The notes: a model not told the origin generated them from the letters alone. A stretch of 58,816 bases of DNA from Treponema sp. UBA4319 (GCA_002393865.1 DGUD01000196.1:1-58816), one strand, 5' to 3'. Shown: positions 42,685-52,035, numbered from the stretch's first letter. A program made the numbers and translations.

Positions 42685-43545
42685 ATGGACGAACTTTTTG
42701 AGTATTCGGATATCCTGAACGCGCCTTTTCAGGCTTTTCCCGGCAACTGGAAGCGGGTCAAGCCGCACTGGCATTATTTTACGGAGATGGTCTATCTGGT
42801 GAGCGGAAAACTTGTCGCGGAGATTTCCGGCACAAGGTACGCGATGGCGCCCGGTGATATGATTATTTTCCACCCCAAGCAGATACATGCCTTTCTGGAC
42901 TATCCGGAACCGGCCGGAGACCTGCGTTTTTATGTGGTCAAATTCGACGAGATGATTCTTTCCAATACGACGCCCGGCTCCCCTAAGCTGCCCCGGCTGC
43001 TGGAGAACGCGGGCTCGCAGGGCAACCCCTACAACCTGATTACTGCCGCCGAGCTGCGCTACAACCCGGTCAAGCTCTTCTTTGAGAACTGTATCTGGGA
43101 GACGGAGCACAAGGAATTCGGCTATGACATCAAGGTCGCGTCCACTATCAGCCTGATAATCACGGAGCTTATCAGAATCTGGCTCCGGAAGGGCTTCCAT
43201 TTTTCCGGCCAGCACACCTTTGACCAGTTCAGCAGCAAGGATTTTTCCGTGCTGGAATACATAGACATGCATTCGGCGGAGCATATCAGCATCGAGATGC
43301 TCGCCCAGAAATGCGGGATGTGCTACTCAAATTTTGCGCGGCGCTTCAAGGCGCAGTTCGGGAAGACCTGCAAGGAATACATCGAATTTGTGCGGGTCTG
43401 CAAGGCCGACACGCTCCTCTTGTATACGGACAAGACCTTGGACTATATCAGCCAGGAGACCGGTTTCTCTGATTCCAGCCACTTTATACGCGTATACAAG
43501 AAAATAAAGGGCATGACCCCGAAGCAGCGCCGCATGGAGCTTTGA
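42685..43545 (+). CDS. AraC-family regulator with cupin domain (exporter neighbour)
   Basis: 286 residues from ATG 42685 (AGAGG upstream; the frame is open to 42400 but that part overlaps the divergent exporter gene). N-terminal cupin (KPHWHYFTEMVYLVSGKLVAEI ... PGDMIIFHPKQIHAF), C-terminal AraC HTH pair (ISIEMLAQKCGMCYSNFARRFKAQFGKTCKEYIE and LDYISQETGFSDSSHFIRVYKKIKGMTPKQRR). It probably responds to a sugar or exporter substrate. It lies divergent from the exporter and convergent with the GH5 gene. Confidence 0.9.
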   Translation: MDELFEYSDILNAPFQAFPGNWKRVKPHWHYFTEMVYLVSGKLVAEISGTRYAMAPGDMIIFHPKQIHAFLDYPEPAGDLRFYVVKFDEMILSNTTPGSPKLPRLLENAGSQGNPYNLITAAELRYNPVKLFFENCIWETEHKEFGYDIKVASTISLIITELIRIWLRKGFHFSGQHTFDQFSSKDFSVLEYIDMHSAEHISIEMLAQKCGMCYSNFARRFKAQFGKTCKEYIEFVRVCKADTLLLYTDKTLDYISQETGFSDSSHFIRVYKKIKGMTPKQRRMEL

Positions 43546-43635
43546 GCCGCTTTCAGAAAGCACAGTGCATCGCGCTGCCTGCCCGCAGCCCCGGCGTATG
43601 CGGCAAAGTCCGTCCGGGGCGTTTGCGGCTGAGCC

Positions 43636-44658
43636 TTAGATGCCTGTCATCAGTTTTATGAGCTCGCTGCGGATGGGCTCGTAGTGCCCGTCGTCTATGC
43701 CGAAATTCATCTGCCTGTATGTCCAGACCGCGTGCCCGATATCGTGCGCACGGAAGACCTTGTGGATATCCCGGAACCATGCGGCGGTGTCCGCGACGGG
43801 CGCGCCGTCGATGACGCCGTATTCCCCGCAGTACAGCCCGACTCCCGCTTTTTGTGCGGCGGCTGCGGCCTCGCAGACCATCTCCTCGATGATGGCGCTG
43901 CCGTCTATGGTGCTGTCCGTGTCGGTCACATCTTTGCCCTTGTAGCCGAGCACGAGGGATGCTTCCTTATAATACTGCAGGGAGCGCGGATAGAAGATGT
44001 CCTTGTGCGGATCCATGCCCGCTATCCAGTGCGCCTTCTGGTGGGTAAAGATGAGCGGCTCGTACATGTGGAACGTAAAGACGATGTTCTTGTCGACGGG
44101 TGCGTCCAGCAGCTTCAGCGTGCGGGCGCTGTTCCATTGGATGCCGCCGTAAATAATCGTTCCTTCCGGGCTGTGCTTTCTGATGGTGGCAACCGCCCTC
44201 CGTATCAGGCTGTTCCAACGGTCGGCGGCTTCTGCCTCGACCACCTCGTTCAGCAGCTCGAAGGCGACGTTGTGCGCCCCCGCATAGCGGGCGGACACCT
44301 TGTCCCAGAGCGCAAGGTATGTTTCCTGGAGCGCCGGCGAGGAGAATATGTTGTTCTTTCCTGCGTTGCCCGCATCGTTGAAGTCGTAGCCGGCCGCCTT
44401 GTGCAGGTCAAGGATGATGTTCAGCCCGTGCGTTTCGGCCAGCCGCACCGCCGTGTCCAGGCGGGCGAACCCTTCCTCCTTGAACTGGCCGTCGTCCTGC
44501 TGTATCAGCATGTAGTCGAACGGCAGGCGTATGTGGTCAAAGCCCCAGCGCGCTACCTGCGCAAAGTCTTTTTCCGTGATGAACGTGTCATAGCGTTCCT
44601 GCGAATGGTCGCACTGCGAATACCATCCCCCAAAATTGATGCCCTTCTTCAGTTCCAT
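43636..44658 (-). CDS. Glycoside hydrolase family 5 cellulase-type endoglucanase
   Basis: 340 residues from ATG 44658 (AAGGAG upstream; the frame is open to 45033 without a conserved N-terminus). GH5 barrel: KGINFGGWYSQCD at the N-terminus, DHIRLPFDY, the acid/base motif FELLNEV, and the nucleophile motif GEYGVID. No signal peptide, so it is probably cytoplasmic, acting on oligosaccharides that have been imported. GH5 includes endoglucanase, mannanase and others; the subfamily is not decided. It is divergent from an AraC regulator. Confidence 0.9.
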   Translation of the reverse strand: MELKKGINFGGWYSQCDHSQERYDTFITEKDFAQVARWGFDHIRLPFDYMLIQQDDGQFKEEGFARLDTAVRLAETHGLNIILDLHKAAGYDFNDAGNAGKNNIFSSPALQETYLALWDKVSARYAGAHNVAFELLNEVVEAEAADRWNSLIRRAVATIRKHSPEGTIIYGGIQWNSARTLKLLDAPVDKNIVFTFHMYEPLIFTHQKAHWIAGMDPHKDIFYPRSLQYYKEASLVLGYKGKDVTDTDSTIDGSAIIEEMVCEAAAAAQKAGVGLYCGEYGVIDGAPVADTAAWFRDIHKVFRAHDIGHAVWTYRQMNFGIDDGHYEPIRSELIKLMTGI

Positions 44659-44802
44659 ACGGTTCTCCTTGGAACGCAGGGGAAATCTGCGCTCCCGCTG
44701 TGCCGCCCGGCTTCGCGAGCAGGCCCGGTGCTTCTGCCTGCAAGCATAGCGCATGGTGGCACGGAATAATGTCATAAAATTCGTGCAAATAACATAAAAT
44801 TC

Positions 44803-44811
44803 TGCTAAAAT
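44803..44811 (+). promoter_or_regulatory. Extended -10 promoter, leaderless start
   Basis: TGC-TAAAAT ends 6 nt before ATG 44818. GGAGG (44812-44816) lies only 1 nt before the ATG, too close to act as a ribosome site. Confidence 0.45.
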
Positions 44812-44817
44812 GGAGGA

Positions 44818-45588
44818 ATGGAACAGGAATTTGACGAGAGCAGGCGCAAGCTTTCCGGCGCGCTCTATGACCAGCGGGAGGCCGGCATGTACCATCAGGC
44901 CTACCAGAAGGAGCTGGCCTTTTACGAGGCCGTGCAGCGCGGGGATCCCGGCGTGCTGGGCTTTTCCGGCGCTGCGGACGACGGGCAGCTGGGCAGGCTT
45001 TCCTCCAGCCCGCTCCGCAACCAGAAATACCACCTTATCATCATGACCGCGATGATAAGCCGCTTCTGTCTGAGGGGCGGGATGCCGCTTGAGACGGCCT
45101 TTACCCTGAGCGACCTGTACATCCGCCGCATAGACCTGCTGGGCGATGAGGAATCCCTTGCCGCCGTCCGCGACGAGATTGTCCGTGATTTTTCACGCCG
45201 GATGCGCGAGCTGCGGGAGACGCACCTCTACTCGAAATATACGTCGCGGGCGGTCGCCTTTATGCATGCCCATCTGCACGGAAGAATCACCCTGCAGCAG
45301 CTTGCCGGATACTGCGGCTGCAACAAGACCTATCTCTGCGCGCTGTTCAAGCGGGAGACCGGGCTGACTGCCGCAAAGTACATCGAGCGGCTCAAGGTGG
45401 AGGCCGCGGAGGAGATGCTGCTCTACAGCGGACGCTCATCGATGGACATCGGCGGCACGCTCGGTTTTTCCAGCCACAGCCACTTTATCAGCGTGTTCAG
45501 GAAGCACACTGGCATGACCCCAGCAAAGTACCGCCGTACGCACTGGAGCACCGTACTGGTGCCGACGGCGCCGGAGGAGGGGGCTTGA
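44818..45588 (+). CDS. AraC-family regulator (GH5 neighbour)
   Basis: 256 residues from ATG 44818, which matches a leaderless promoter. ATG 44887 is a possible internal start with GGAGG at a better distance. The N-terminal 150 residues are helical and not a cupin, unlike the other two regulators here. The C-terminal domain has the AraC HTH pair (ITLQQLAGYCGCNKTYLCALFKRETGLTAAKYIE and MDIGGTLGFSSHSHFISVFRKHTGMTPAKYR). It is likely to control the divergent GH5 gene. Confidence 0.85.
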   Translation: MEQEFDESRRKLSGALYDQREAGMYHQAYQKELAFYEAVQRGDPGVLGFSGAADDGQLGRLSSSPLRNQKYHLIIMTAMISRFCLRGGMPLETAFTLSDLYIRRIDLLGDEESLAAVRDEIVRDFSRRMRELRETHLYSKYTSRAVAFMHAHLHGRITLQQLAGYCGCNKTYLCALFKRETGLTAAKYIERLKVEAAEEMLLYSGRSSMDIGGTLGFSSHSHFISVFRKHTGMTPAKYRRTHWSTVLVPTAPEEGA

Positions 45589-46008
45589 GCGGAAGCCGCC
45601 GCCGCTTTTCCGCCGGGAACGCATTTTTTTTATGACGGAATCCTTTTCTTTTTCTTACCATAAAAGGAATTATGGAAGTCGGACGGCTTTTGGAATTCCC
45701 CTGCATTCTTGACAGCATTTTGATAAACAGTAAAATATCATCTGGGTATCTTTTGGAAGCGTTGCCGGCATGCGAGACGCAGGCCTGCGCATTCCCGCTA
45801 TCTCTCGTCATTCGTTTGGTCACGGTGGTTTACGCCGGATGGCTGCGTATGTGGTTCCGTTCTGGCTATCCGGTGTTTCCCTTGCAATCAGGACAAAAGG
45901 GATAGGGATGCTCCCCAATCCGGTCAAGGATTGGATTTTCTGGAGGGGCTGTTTCAAAAGTCTTCCGAGTTTTGAGACCTGTCCCGGATTTTCCACAAGG
46001 GGTTTTTT
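45589..46008 (+). other. Intergenic region without a recognised gene
   Basis: 420 nt. A 7-bp hairpin (CCAATCC 45915-45921, GGATTGG 45928-45934) lies ahead of a possible ribosome site. Short frames here are not conserved-looking and I call no gene. The region carries the leader of the lipoprotein at 46009. Confidence 0.5.
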
Positions 46009-47544
46009 ATGAAAAAAAGAGGAAGTACACATGGGGGTGCCGCGGCGCTGTGCGCGGTGGTGATGGCCGCGCTGCTGCCGGGCTGCGGTGGCAAGGAATC
46101 CCCTGCCGCGCAGGTAGATGACGGGACGCCGCTCAAAGTAAAGGAAGGCGGCAATCTTGTCTTTGGCGTGGCTACGGAACTGAACAACTTTGACCCGTTT
46201 ACGTCGCTTACCGCAGACGTGCGCGCCGTCAATTTCAATATATTCGAAGGGCTGCTGAAGGTTTCCGAGGACGGCGGTTTTGTTCCGGCGCTGGCCTCCA
46301 GCTACAAGGTTTCTCCTGATGCCCAGACCTATATATTTGTCATTCGCAAGGGCGTCAAATTCCACAACGGCAAAGAGATGACGGCGGAGGATGTCCGCTG
46401 GTCTGTGCAGAACGCAATAGACAAGAAGCTTTCCGGCTACAACAACATAGAGAGCTTTTCCATTGAGGGGGATACGCTTTCCGTGCATCTCAAGGAGCCG
46501 GATGCAGGCTTTACCGCGCGGATGACCGCCGCCATCGTTCCTGCGGGCTCTCAGGATCTTTCCCTGCATCCCGTGGGAACCGGGCCGTTCAAGTTTGCAG
46601 AATACGCGGAGCAGGATCATATCACGCTCGTCAGGAACGAGGACTACTGGGGCAGCCCCGCGCACCTTGATTCCGTGACGCTGAAATTTGAGGCGAGCCA
46701 GGCGGGGCTGGTGCTGAGCTTTCAGGCCGGAACGATAGACGGCTTCAATGCGAGCGCCGACACCGTAAGCCAGCTGGACGATAGCGCCACCAGAAAATAC
46801 CTGACGAATTCCAACACGGTGCAGCTGCTTGCCCTGAACAACGAATTTGAGCCGTTCAAGAACGCCGATGTTCGCCGTGCGCTCAGCTATCTGGTGAATT
46901 CCGAGGAAATCATCGCGATGGTCAACTATGGCTACGGCTCAAAGCTCGGCAGCGCCCTCATCCCCAATCTGGCAAAATATTACGATTCGTCGCTCTCCAG
47001 CGTTTATGACCGCGATGTGGACAAGGCAAAATCCCTGCTGGAGCAGGCCGGTTACGGCAAGGGCTTCAGCTTTACGATTACTGTGCCGTCCAACTACAAT
47101 GTGCACGTGCGGACGGCAGAGGTAATCGTAAACGAGCTGAGCTCCGCAGGAATCGATGCGAAAATCCGCCAGGTCGATTGGGCGACGTGGCTGCAGAATG
47201 TCTACAAGGGGCGCCAGTTCGAGGCGACGGTCATCTCGCTGGACGGCTCCATCGCGTATCCTTCGGCCTTCCTTTCCCGCTATGTCTCCACGTCCGAGAA
47301 GAATTTCATCAATTTCAAATCCGATGCCTATGACCGCGCCTACCTTGCGGCGGAGGAGAGCGTCGATGAGGCGGCGCAGATAGACGGCTTTAAAAAAGCG
47401 CAGCAGATACTGAACAGCGAGGCTGCCAGCGTCTGGATTCAGGACATCGCGGAATTCATCGTGTTCAACAAGAAATTCGCGGGCAACAGGCCGTACCCGC
47501 TCTACGTGACGGACTATTCCGCCATCTATCAGGTGGAGAACTGA
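46009..47544 (+). CDS. ABC transporter substrate-binding lipoprotein (SBP family 5, peptide-type)
   Basis: 511 residues (AAGGGG upstream). Signal peptide with lipobox LLPGC (Cys26), so it is lipidated and anchored. Family 5 substrate-binding fold: NLVFGVATELNNFDPF, YIFVIRKGVKFHNGKEMTAEDVRWSV, VGTGPFKFAEY. It binds oligopeptides, nickel or sugars in this family; the ligand is unknown. No permease or ATPase genes adjoin, so it must share them with another locus or act as an orphan. The stop overlaps pcrA (TGATG). Confidence 0.9.
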   Translation: MKKRGSTHGGAAALCAVVMAALLPGCGGKESPAAQVDDGTPLKVKEGGNLVFGVATELNNFDPFTSLTADVRAVNFNIFEGLLKVSEDGGFVPALASSYKVSPDAQTYIFVIRKGVKFHNGKEMTAEDVRWSVQNAIDKKLSGYNNIESFSIEGDTLSVHLKEPDAGFTARMTAAIVPAGSQDLSLHPVGTGPFKFAEYAEQDHITLVRNEDYWGSPAHLDSVTLKFEASQAGLVLSFQAGTIDGFNASADTVSQLDDSATRKYLTNSNTVQLLALNNEFEPFKNADVRRALSYLVNSEEIIAMVNYGYGSKLGSALIPNLAKYYDSSLSSVYDRDVDKAKSLLEQAGYGKGFSFTITVPSNYNVHVRTAEVIVNELSSAGIDAKIRQVDWATWLQNVYKGRQFEATVISLDGSIAYPSAFLSRYVSTSEKNFINFKSDAYDRAYLAAEESVDEAAQIDGFKKAQQILNSEAASVWIQDIAEFIVFNKKFAGNRPYPLYVTDYSAIYQVEN

Positions 47545-49733
47545 TGGCCGGCGGCGGGGGAATCCTTGACGGGCTGAACAAAGGCCAGCTGGAGGCCGTG
47601 CGCTCTACGGAAGGGCATGTCCGCGTGCTGGCCGGAGCCGGAACCGGCAAGACCCGCGCGCTCATCAGCCGCTATGCCTACCTCGTGCAGGAGCTGGGCA
47701 TTTCCCCCGCCAACATTCTCTGCGTTACCTTTACCAACCGCGCCGCGCAGGAGATGCAGCACCGCATCCGCGCGCTGCTCGGCGACCAGAACCTGAGCTA
47801 CATCTGCACGTTCCATGCATTCTGCACCATGCTCCTGCACGAGGATATCCACGTGCTCAACTACCCCAAGGATTTCGTCATCCTTGACAAAGAGGACTGG
47901 CGTGAAATCATGCTGCGGATTTTTGCGGACATGCATCTTACGCTCCGGGAGACCACCGTCCAGCAGAAGATAGACGAGGTGCTTGAGGGCAAGAAGCTCC
48001 GCGCGGACACCTACATCGACTATATCTACAAACTGAACAACGACGAGCTGCGTGCGCGCTTTTCCTCGCCGGACAAGCCCCTTGCGCAGAACGAGGAGAT
48101 TTTCCTCCGCTTTCTCTACGAGCAGAAAAAATGCTTCGGCGTGGATTTTAACGACCTCATCAATTTCGCCACCTACATATTGGAAAATTTTCCGGAGCTG
48201 CGGGAAAAGTGGCAGGAGCGTATGCAGTACGTCATGGTCGATGAGTTCCAGGATGTGAGCGCCAAGCAGTACCGCATCGCGCAGATTCTTTCCGCAAAGC
48301 ACAAGAACCTTTTTATCGTGGGGGATTCCGACCAGACCATCTACTCCTGGCGCGGAAGCCACGTGCGGCTCATCCTTGACTTTGACAAGGTGTACCCCGA
48401 CGCGCAGACCGTCCTGCTCACGGAGAACTACCGCAGCAGCCCCCAGATTGTGGCGGCCGGCAATACGCTTATCAGCAGGAATACCGTCCGCTACCCCAAG
48501 GAACTGCATGCCCTGCGGCCTTCCGGGGAAAAGCCGCTCTACTTCCACGCGGACAGCGACGAGAAGGAAGCCTCATGGATTTGCGCCCGCATAAAAGCGC
48601 TGGGCACGCCGTACCGGCGCACGGCGGTGCTGTACCGCTCCCATTACCAGACCCGTGCGCTGGAAGAAGCCTTCATCAAGAACGATATGCCCTACCGCAT
48701 CCTTGCCGGGACGGAATTCTACGGGCGGCGGGAAATCAAGGATATCGTATGCTACCTGCGGATGCTTACCGCCGCGGACGATGTCGCCTTTTTCCGTACC
48801 ATCAACATGCCTTCCCGCAAAATCGGCAGGACAAAGACCGCGCTCATACGGGACTATGCGGATTCGCACGGCATAAGCGCATACGCCGCGCTCAAGGAGC
48901 TTGCCTCCGGGCAGCCCTCGCTGTTCCGCGGAACCGGTGCCGGAGCCTATATCAGCGCGATAGAGAGTGTCCGCGATATGCTGCCGCACCCTGAGAGCAG
49001 CGCGCCTGTGCTGCACACGCAGGCAAAGCTCGGCGACATCCTGCAGGCGATTTTGGATCGCAGCGGCTACGAGGCCTTCCTGCGGACAGAGGCCGATCAG
49101 GACAGGCTGGACAATGTGGCGGAATTCAAGCGGAGCGTGAACGAGGCCGGTCTGGACGACGATGCGACGCTGGAGGGCTTTCTGCAGCACGTGGCGCTTT
49201 TTACCGACCTTGACCGGGAGGATTCCCTCGATTGCGTAAAGCTCCTTACCATCCATGCCGCAAAGGGCATGGAATTCCCGCATGTCTTTATCTGCGGCAT
49301 GAACGAGGGCGTGTTTCCGAGCAGGCGCGTGAGCACTCCGGACGATATGGAGGAAGAGCGCCGCATCGCTTACGTGGCGTTTACGCGGGCGCAGCGCCGC
49401 CTCTTTCTGAGCGATGCGGAAGGAAAGGCGAACGACGGGATTTTCAAGTATCCCAGCCGCTTTATCTTTGATGCCGGGGTGGAGAACCTTGAGCTTGAGC
49501 GCCCGCTGGACGAAGGTCTTGTGCGCCAGGCGCAGAAAATCATCGCCTGCGATGAGGCCCGGATGCGTGCGATGCGCTCCCTCTTTGCCGCCGGAGACCG
49601 CGTCCGGCATCCGGTGTTCGGGGACGGCACGGTTATCCTCGTAAACAGCACGGCCTCGTGCTACACCATCCAGTTTGATGGCATGGAGACCCAGCGGAGC
49701 ATCCAGTTTGCCGCAAAGCTCCAGAAGTTGTGA
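47544..49733 (+). CDS. pcrA: UvrD/PcrA-type superfamily 1 DNA helicase
   Basis: 729 residues, starting on the stop of the lipoprotein gene. All SF1A motifs are present: LNKGQLEAVRSTEGHVRVLAGAGTGKTR (Q-motif and Walker A), FTNRAAQEM, DEFQDVS (motif II), GDSDQTIYSWRG (III), LTENYR (IV), HAAKGMEF (V) and AYVAFTRAQ (VI). The C-terminus has the HPVFGDGTVI Tudor-like segment of PcrA. 3'-5' DNA unwinding in repair and replication-fork clearance. Confidence 0.92.
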   Translation: MAGGGGILDGLNKGQLEAVRSTEGHVRVLAGAGTGKTRALISRYAYLVQELGISPANILCVTFTNRAAQEMQHRIRALLGDQNLSYICTFHAFCTMLLHEDIHVLNYPKDFVILDKEDWREIMLRIFADMHLTLRETTVQQKIDEVLEGKKLRADTYIDYIYKLNNDELRARFSSPDKPLAQNEEIFLRFLYEQKKCFGVDFNDLINFATYILENFPELREKWQERMQYVMVDEFQDVSAKQYRIAQILSAKHKNLFIVGDSDQTIYSWRGSHVRLILDFDKVYPDAQTVLLTENYRSSPQIVAAGNTLISRNTVRYPKELHALRPSGEKPLYFHADSDEKEASWICARIKALGTPYRRTAVLYRSHYQTRALEEAFIKNDMPYRILAGTEFYGRREIKDIVCYLRMLTAADDVAFFRTINMPSRKIGRTKTALIRDYADSHGISAYAALKELASGQPSLFRGTGAGAYISAIESVRDMLPHPESSAPVLHTQAKLGDILQAILDRSGYEAFLRTEADQDRLDNVAEFKRSVNEAGLDDDATLEGFLQHVALFTDLDREDSLDCVKLLTIHAAKGMEFPHVFICGMNEGVFPSRRVSTPDDMEEERRIAYVAFTRAQRRLFLSDAEGKANDGIFKYPSRFIFDAGVENLELERPLDEGLVRQAQKIIACDEARMRAMRSLFAAGDRVRHPVFGDGTVILVNSTASCYTIQFDGMETQRSIQFAAKLQKL

Positions 49734-49826
49734 GCGCCCTTATCGCCCGGACCAGGTCGCGCCGCGTTCCAAAAGAAGCGCCTTTTGAGACCGGCCCGGT
49801 TCTTTTTGTGCCGCAGGCCTGGGCGC

Positions 49827-49846
49827 AGGCGGCCTTCCTGCCGCCT
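49827..49846. terminator. Hairpin between pcrA and yhhQ
   Basis: AGGCGGC (49827-49833) pairs with GCCGCCT (49840-49846), 6-nt loop. It lies directly at the stop of the minus-strand yhhQ. Confidence 0.6.
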
Positions 49847-50563
49847 CTAGCGTTCCAGCAGCTCCGGGTGCTTTTCTGCAAGGCGCCGCGCAAAGTAGAG
49901 GAACGGTGTGTCCATCAGCGATGTCACGATGAATATGGCGTAGCCGAAAACCAGAATCTGGATGATGACGGACGCCGGGAACACACCCCAGAATGCCATC
50001 AGGTTGAAGGTGACGACATTGATGAGCTGGCTTACGAGCGTAGAGCCGTTGTTGCGCAGCCACAAAAAGCGCTTCCGGTTGCCGGATTTGCGCGCCGTCC
50101 AGTCCCACAGGAAGTGGTATGCCCAGACATCGTAAATCTCGCAGATTGCGTAGGCGATAAGGCTTGAGAGCATGACCCGCGGCGTGTTCTGGAACACGGT
50201 GCGGATAGGTGCCGCCATCGTGTCGTCGGCTGCGGGCACGTAGAGGAACCAGCTTTGCGATATGATGATGAACGTGATGTTCGCCGCGATGCCGAGCTTG
50301 ACGCAGCGGTTTGCCTCTCGTTTGCCAAAAAGCTCACTCATGATGTCGGTGGCAAGGAATGACGATGCAAAGAGCACGTTGCCCAGTGTCGTGTCCATGC
50401 CGAATGCATGCACGAGGATGAGCACCTCTATGTTCGCGGCAATCGTGCAGATGACCGTCCATGCAAAGATACCGCTCTTTCCGAAGAGTCTGAAGAAAGC
50501 GACAAGCGCGCCAAAAAATACGAATACCGAGGCAATGAGAATAATCTCGTTCTGAAACTGCAT
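49847..50563 (-). CDS. yhhQ: Queuosine precursor transporter (YhhQ/VUT family)
   Basis: 238 residues from ATG 50563 (AAGGAG upstream). Six predicted membrane spans, with the family signature SSFLATDIMSELFGKREANRCVKLG and a central AYAICEIYDVWAYHFLWDW. It imports preQ0, preQ1 or queuine for tRNA modification. It lies 64 nt after queF on the same strand, so both are under the preQ1 riboswitch. Confidence 0.92.
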   Translation of the reverse strand: MQFQNEIILIASVFVFFGALVAFFRLFGKSGIFAWTVICTIAANIEVLILVHAFGMDTTLGNVLFASSFLATDIMSELFGKREANRCVKLGIAANITFIIISQSWFLYVPAADDTMAAPIRTVFQNTPRVMLSSLIAYAICEIYDVWAYHFLWDWTARKSGNRKRFLWLRNNGSTLVSQLINVVTFNLMAFWGVFPASVIIQILVFGYAIFIVTSLMDTPFLYFARRLAEKHPELLER

Positions 50564-50627
50564 AAAAATGCTCCTTTTCTGATGTGAATTTGAAAATGCT
50601 TCTATAGTGCTCTGTTCCGCGGGGAAT

Positions 50628-51113
50628 TCAGCGGTGGCTCACAGGGCGGCGGTCAACGGCGGCAAAGAGCCGTTCTTCCGCGATGCTTGCATAGCGCGTG
50701 CCTGCCCGCCCATAATTTGCGAAGGGATAGATGGAAATGCCGCCCCTCGGCGTAAAGATTCCTTCCACCTCAAGGTATTTCGGCTCCAATAGCCGCACAA
50801 GGTCTTTCATGATGATGTTCACGCAGTCCTCGTGGAAGTCCCCGTGGTTGCGGAAGGAAAACAGGTAGAGCTTGAGCGACTTTGATTCCACAAGGAAGCC
50901 GTCAGGAATGTAGTTGATGTGGATTTCCGCAAAATCCGGCTGCCCCGTCTTGGGGCAGAGCGACGTGAATTCCGGGCAGTTGAAGGTGACCATATAGTCA
51001 TTGACGGGATGCTTGTTCGGAAATTTCTCAAGAATTTCCGGCGAGTAGTCCGTAACGTACGTTGTGCTTCCGCCAAGCAGCGTTACGCCCTCAAGTTCTG
51101 ATGCTGAGCGCAT
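50628..51113 (-). CDS. queF: NADPH-dependent preQ0 reductase QueF
   Basis: 161 residues from ATG 51113, the short unimodular (B. subtilis-type) form. The catalytic Cys is in [15 protein letters not shown] (Cys53, with Asp60), followed by [22 protein letters not shown], the NADPH and substrate-binding segment. It reduces the nitrile of preQ0 to the amine preQ1 in queuosine synthesis. AGGAG lies at 51121-51125 (minus strand) within the riboswitch tail. Confidence 0.94.
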   Translation of the reverse strand: MRSASELEGVTLLGGSTTYVTDYSPEILEKFPNKHPVNDYMVTFNCPEFTSLCPKTGQPDFAEIHINYIPDGFLVESKSLKLYLFSFRNHGDFHEDCVNIIMKDLVRLLEPKYLEVEGIFTPRGGISIYPFANYGRAGTRYASIAEERLFAAVDRRPVSHR

Positions 51114-51120
51114 AGTGTGT

Positions 51121-51160
51121 CTCCTAGTTTTGTTTTAAGTCAGGATGGTCTCGAACTGAC
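51121..51160 (-). ncRNA. preQ1-I riboswitch candidate
   Basis: On the minus strand P1 pairs GTCAG (51160-51156) with CTGAC (51143-51139), enclosing a TTCGAGACCATC loop, followed by the A-rich tail TTAAAACAAAACTAGGAG. In the known preQ1-I fold the tail makes a pseudoknot with the loop; here CGAG/CTAG can pair with one G-A mismatch. The tail ends in the queF ribosome site, so ligand would hide it. Recognition is by pattern from memory of the class; no covariance search was possible. Confidence 0.75.
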
Positions 51161-51170
51161 CGGGCAATGT

Positions 51171-51214
51171 GCGCGGGATATGCCGCACGTGCCGCCCGCT
51201 TTGCATGCCCGCGC
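51171..51214 (-). promoter_or_regulatory. Second hairpin in the queF leader
   Basis: GCGCGGG (minus strand 51214-51208) pairs with CCCGCGC (51177-51171), just upstream of the riboswitch. Confidence 0.5.
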
Positions 51215-51216
51215 CT

Positions 51217-51245
51217 ATACTAGCGGAAATCCCCCTCTTTTGCAA
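51217..51245 (-). promoter_or_regulatory. Promoter of queF-yhhQ
   Basis: On the minus strand TTGCAA (51245-51240), 17-nt spacer, TAGTAT (51222-51217). Confidence 0.6.
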
Positions 51246-51603
51246 GAGCGCTGTCCGTGCCGTATCAACAGCAAGGAATCATATGCATCCTCGGCACTGT
51301 CCTGCAAAAAGAACGTGCGCCAAGGTGCTTGCGCAGATAGGTTTGCTCAAGAAGTCGATTCTGGAGGGGTCGCTCAGGGGGGGGGCAGTGATGCTTGTTT
51401 GTTCTATAATAAATGGCTCAAAGTATGATAAAGCAGAGGCGTGGATGTGATTGCGGCCTTGGATGAGAATGTTCCCGGTGTAAATCCGCAAGCTGCGGCG
51501 CAGAAAAAATCGAAGTGATGAAGAAGTTTTTGGAGCCTGTCGCACGGGGGGCTTCCGGAATTGTGCTTCGGGACAGGGGCTTTATCCCGGGCAGGTTCTC
51601 GCG
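51246..51603 (+). other. Intergenic stretch leading into a degraded cyclase gene
   Basis: No intact gene is visible. Several short frames are broken by stops. Apart from a TATAAT near 51403-51408 there is no clear control element. The last part (from about 51530) reads like the degraded 5' side of the cyclase fragment below. Confidence 0.4.
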
Positions 51604-51744
51604 GTGAACATCGGGGTGGCTAACCGTATGGACTACACCGTCATCGGCGACACCGTGAACACCGCGAGCCGCATAGAGGGCCTGTGCAAGACCTACCAGA
51701 AGGATTTGCTCGTTTCACAAAGCGCCGTGGAGCGGATACGGCGG
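51604..51744 (+). pseudogene. Class III cyclase C-terminal remnant
   Basis: The frame around 51604-51744 encodes a NIGVANRMDYTVIGDTVNTASRIEGLCK segment, the end of a class III adenylate/guanylate cyclase catalytic domain (Arg/Asn of the transition-state site preserved). The first catalytic half is missing and the frame soon becomes nonsense. It is a different gene from the permease-cyclase at 2973. No active product is expected. Confidence 0.6.
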
Positions 51745-51803
51745 AGCGCGGCGGAAGGTGAACGGATTGGTGGCGGCACACGTAACAATGCGGACTGTAG
51801 CGC

Positions 51804-51852
51804 GGTGGTTGAGCCTGCGGTCACTGAGCCTTGTCGAAATGGCGAAACCACC
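51804..51852 (+). repeat. Palindromic intergenic repeat
   Basis: GGTGGTT (51804-51810) and AACCACC (51846-51852) flank a stretch holding CACTGAGCCTTGTCGAAATG. The arms and the GAGCC-TTGTCGAA core look like widespread REP-type palindromes. Confidence 0.5.
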
Positions 51853-52035
51853 GATGGGGAATCAGAAATCCGCGGGCGCACGGGGAAAATCAGGCTGCGG
51901 ACGAGGTGAAGGATTTTGTAATGTCCTTAAATCCACAGCTTTATGGCATACAAGCACCAAATCAAAAGACTCATCTGCATTTTTCAAGGAATTCATCTTA
52001 TAATTACATCGATCGAGGAGATATAACTGAATAAA

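Noticed and set aside
45589..46008. Gene between the GH5-linked regulator and the substrate-binding lipoprotein
   Set aside because: Only short, low-quality frames without ribosome sites; their translation shows no recognised motif.
46009..47544. Nickel-specific binding protein
   Set aside because: The family includes nickel binders, but no nickel or urease genes adjoin and no diagnostic residues could be picked by eye.
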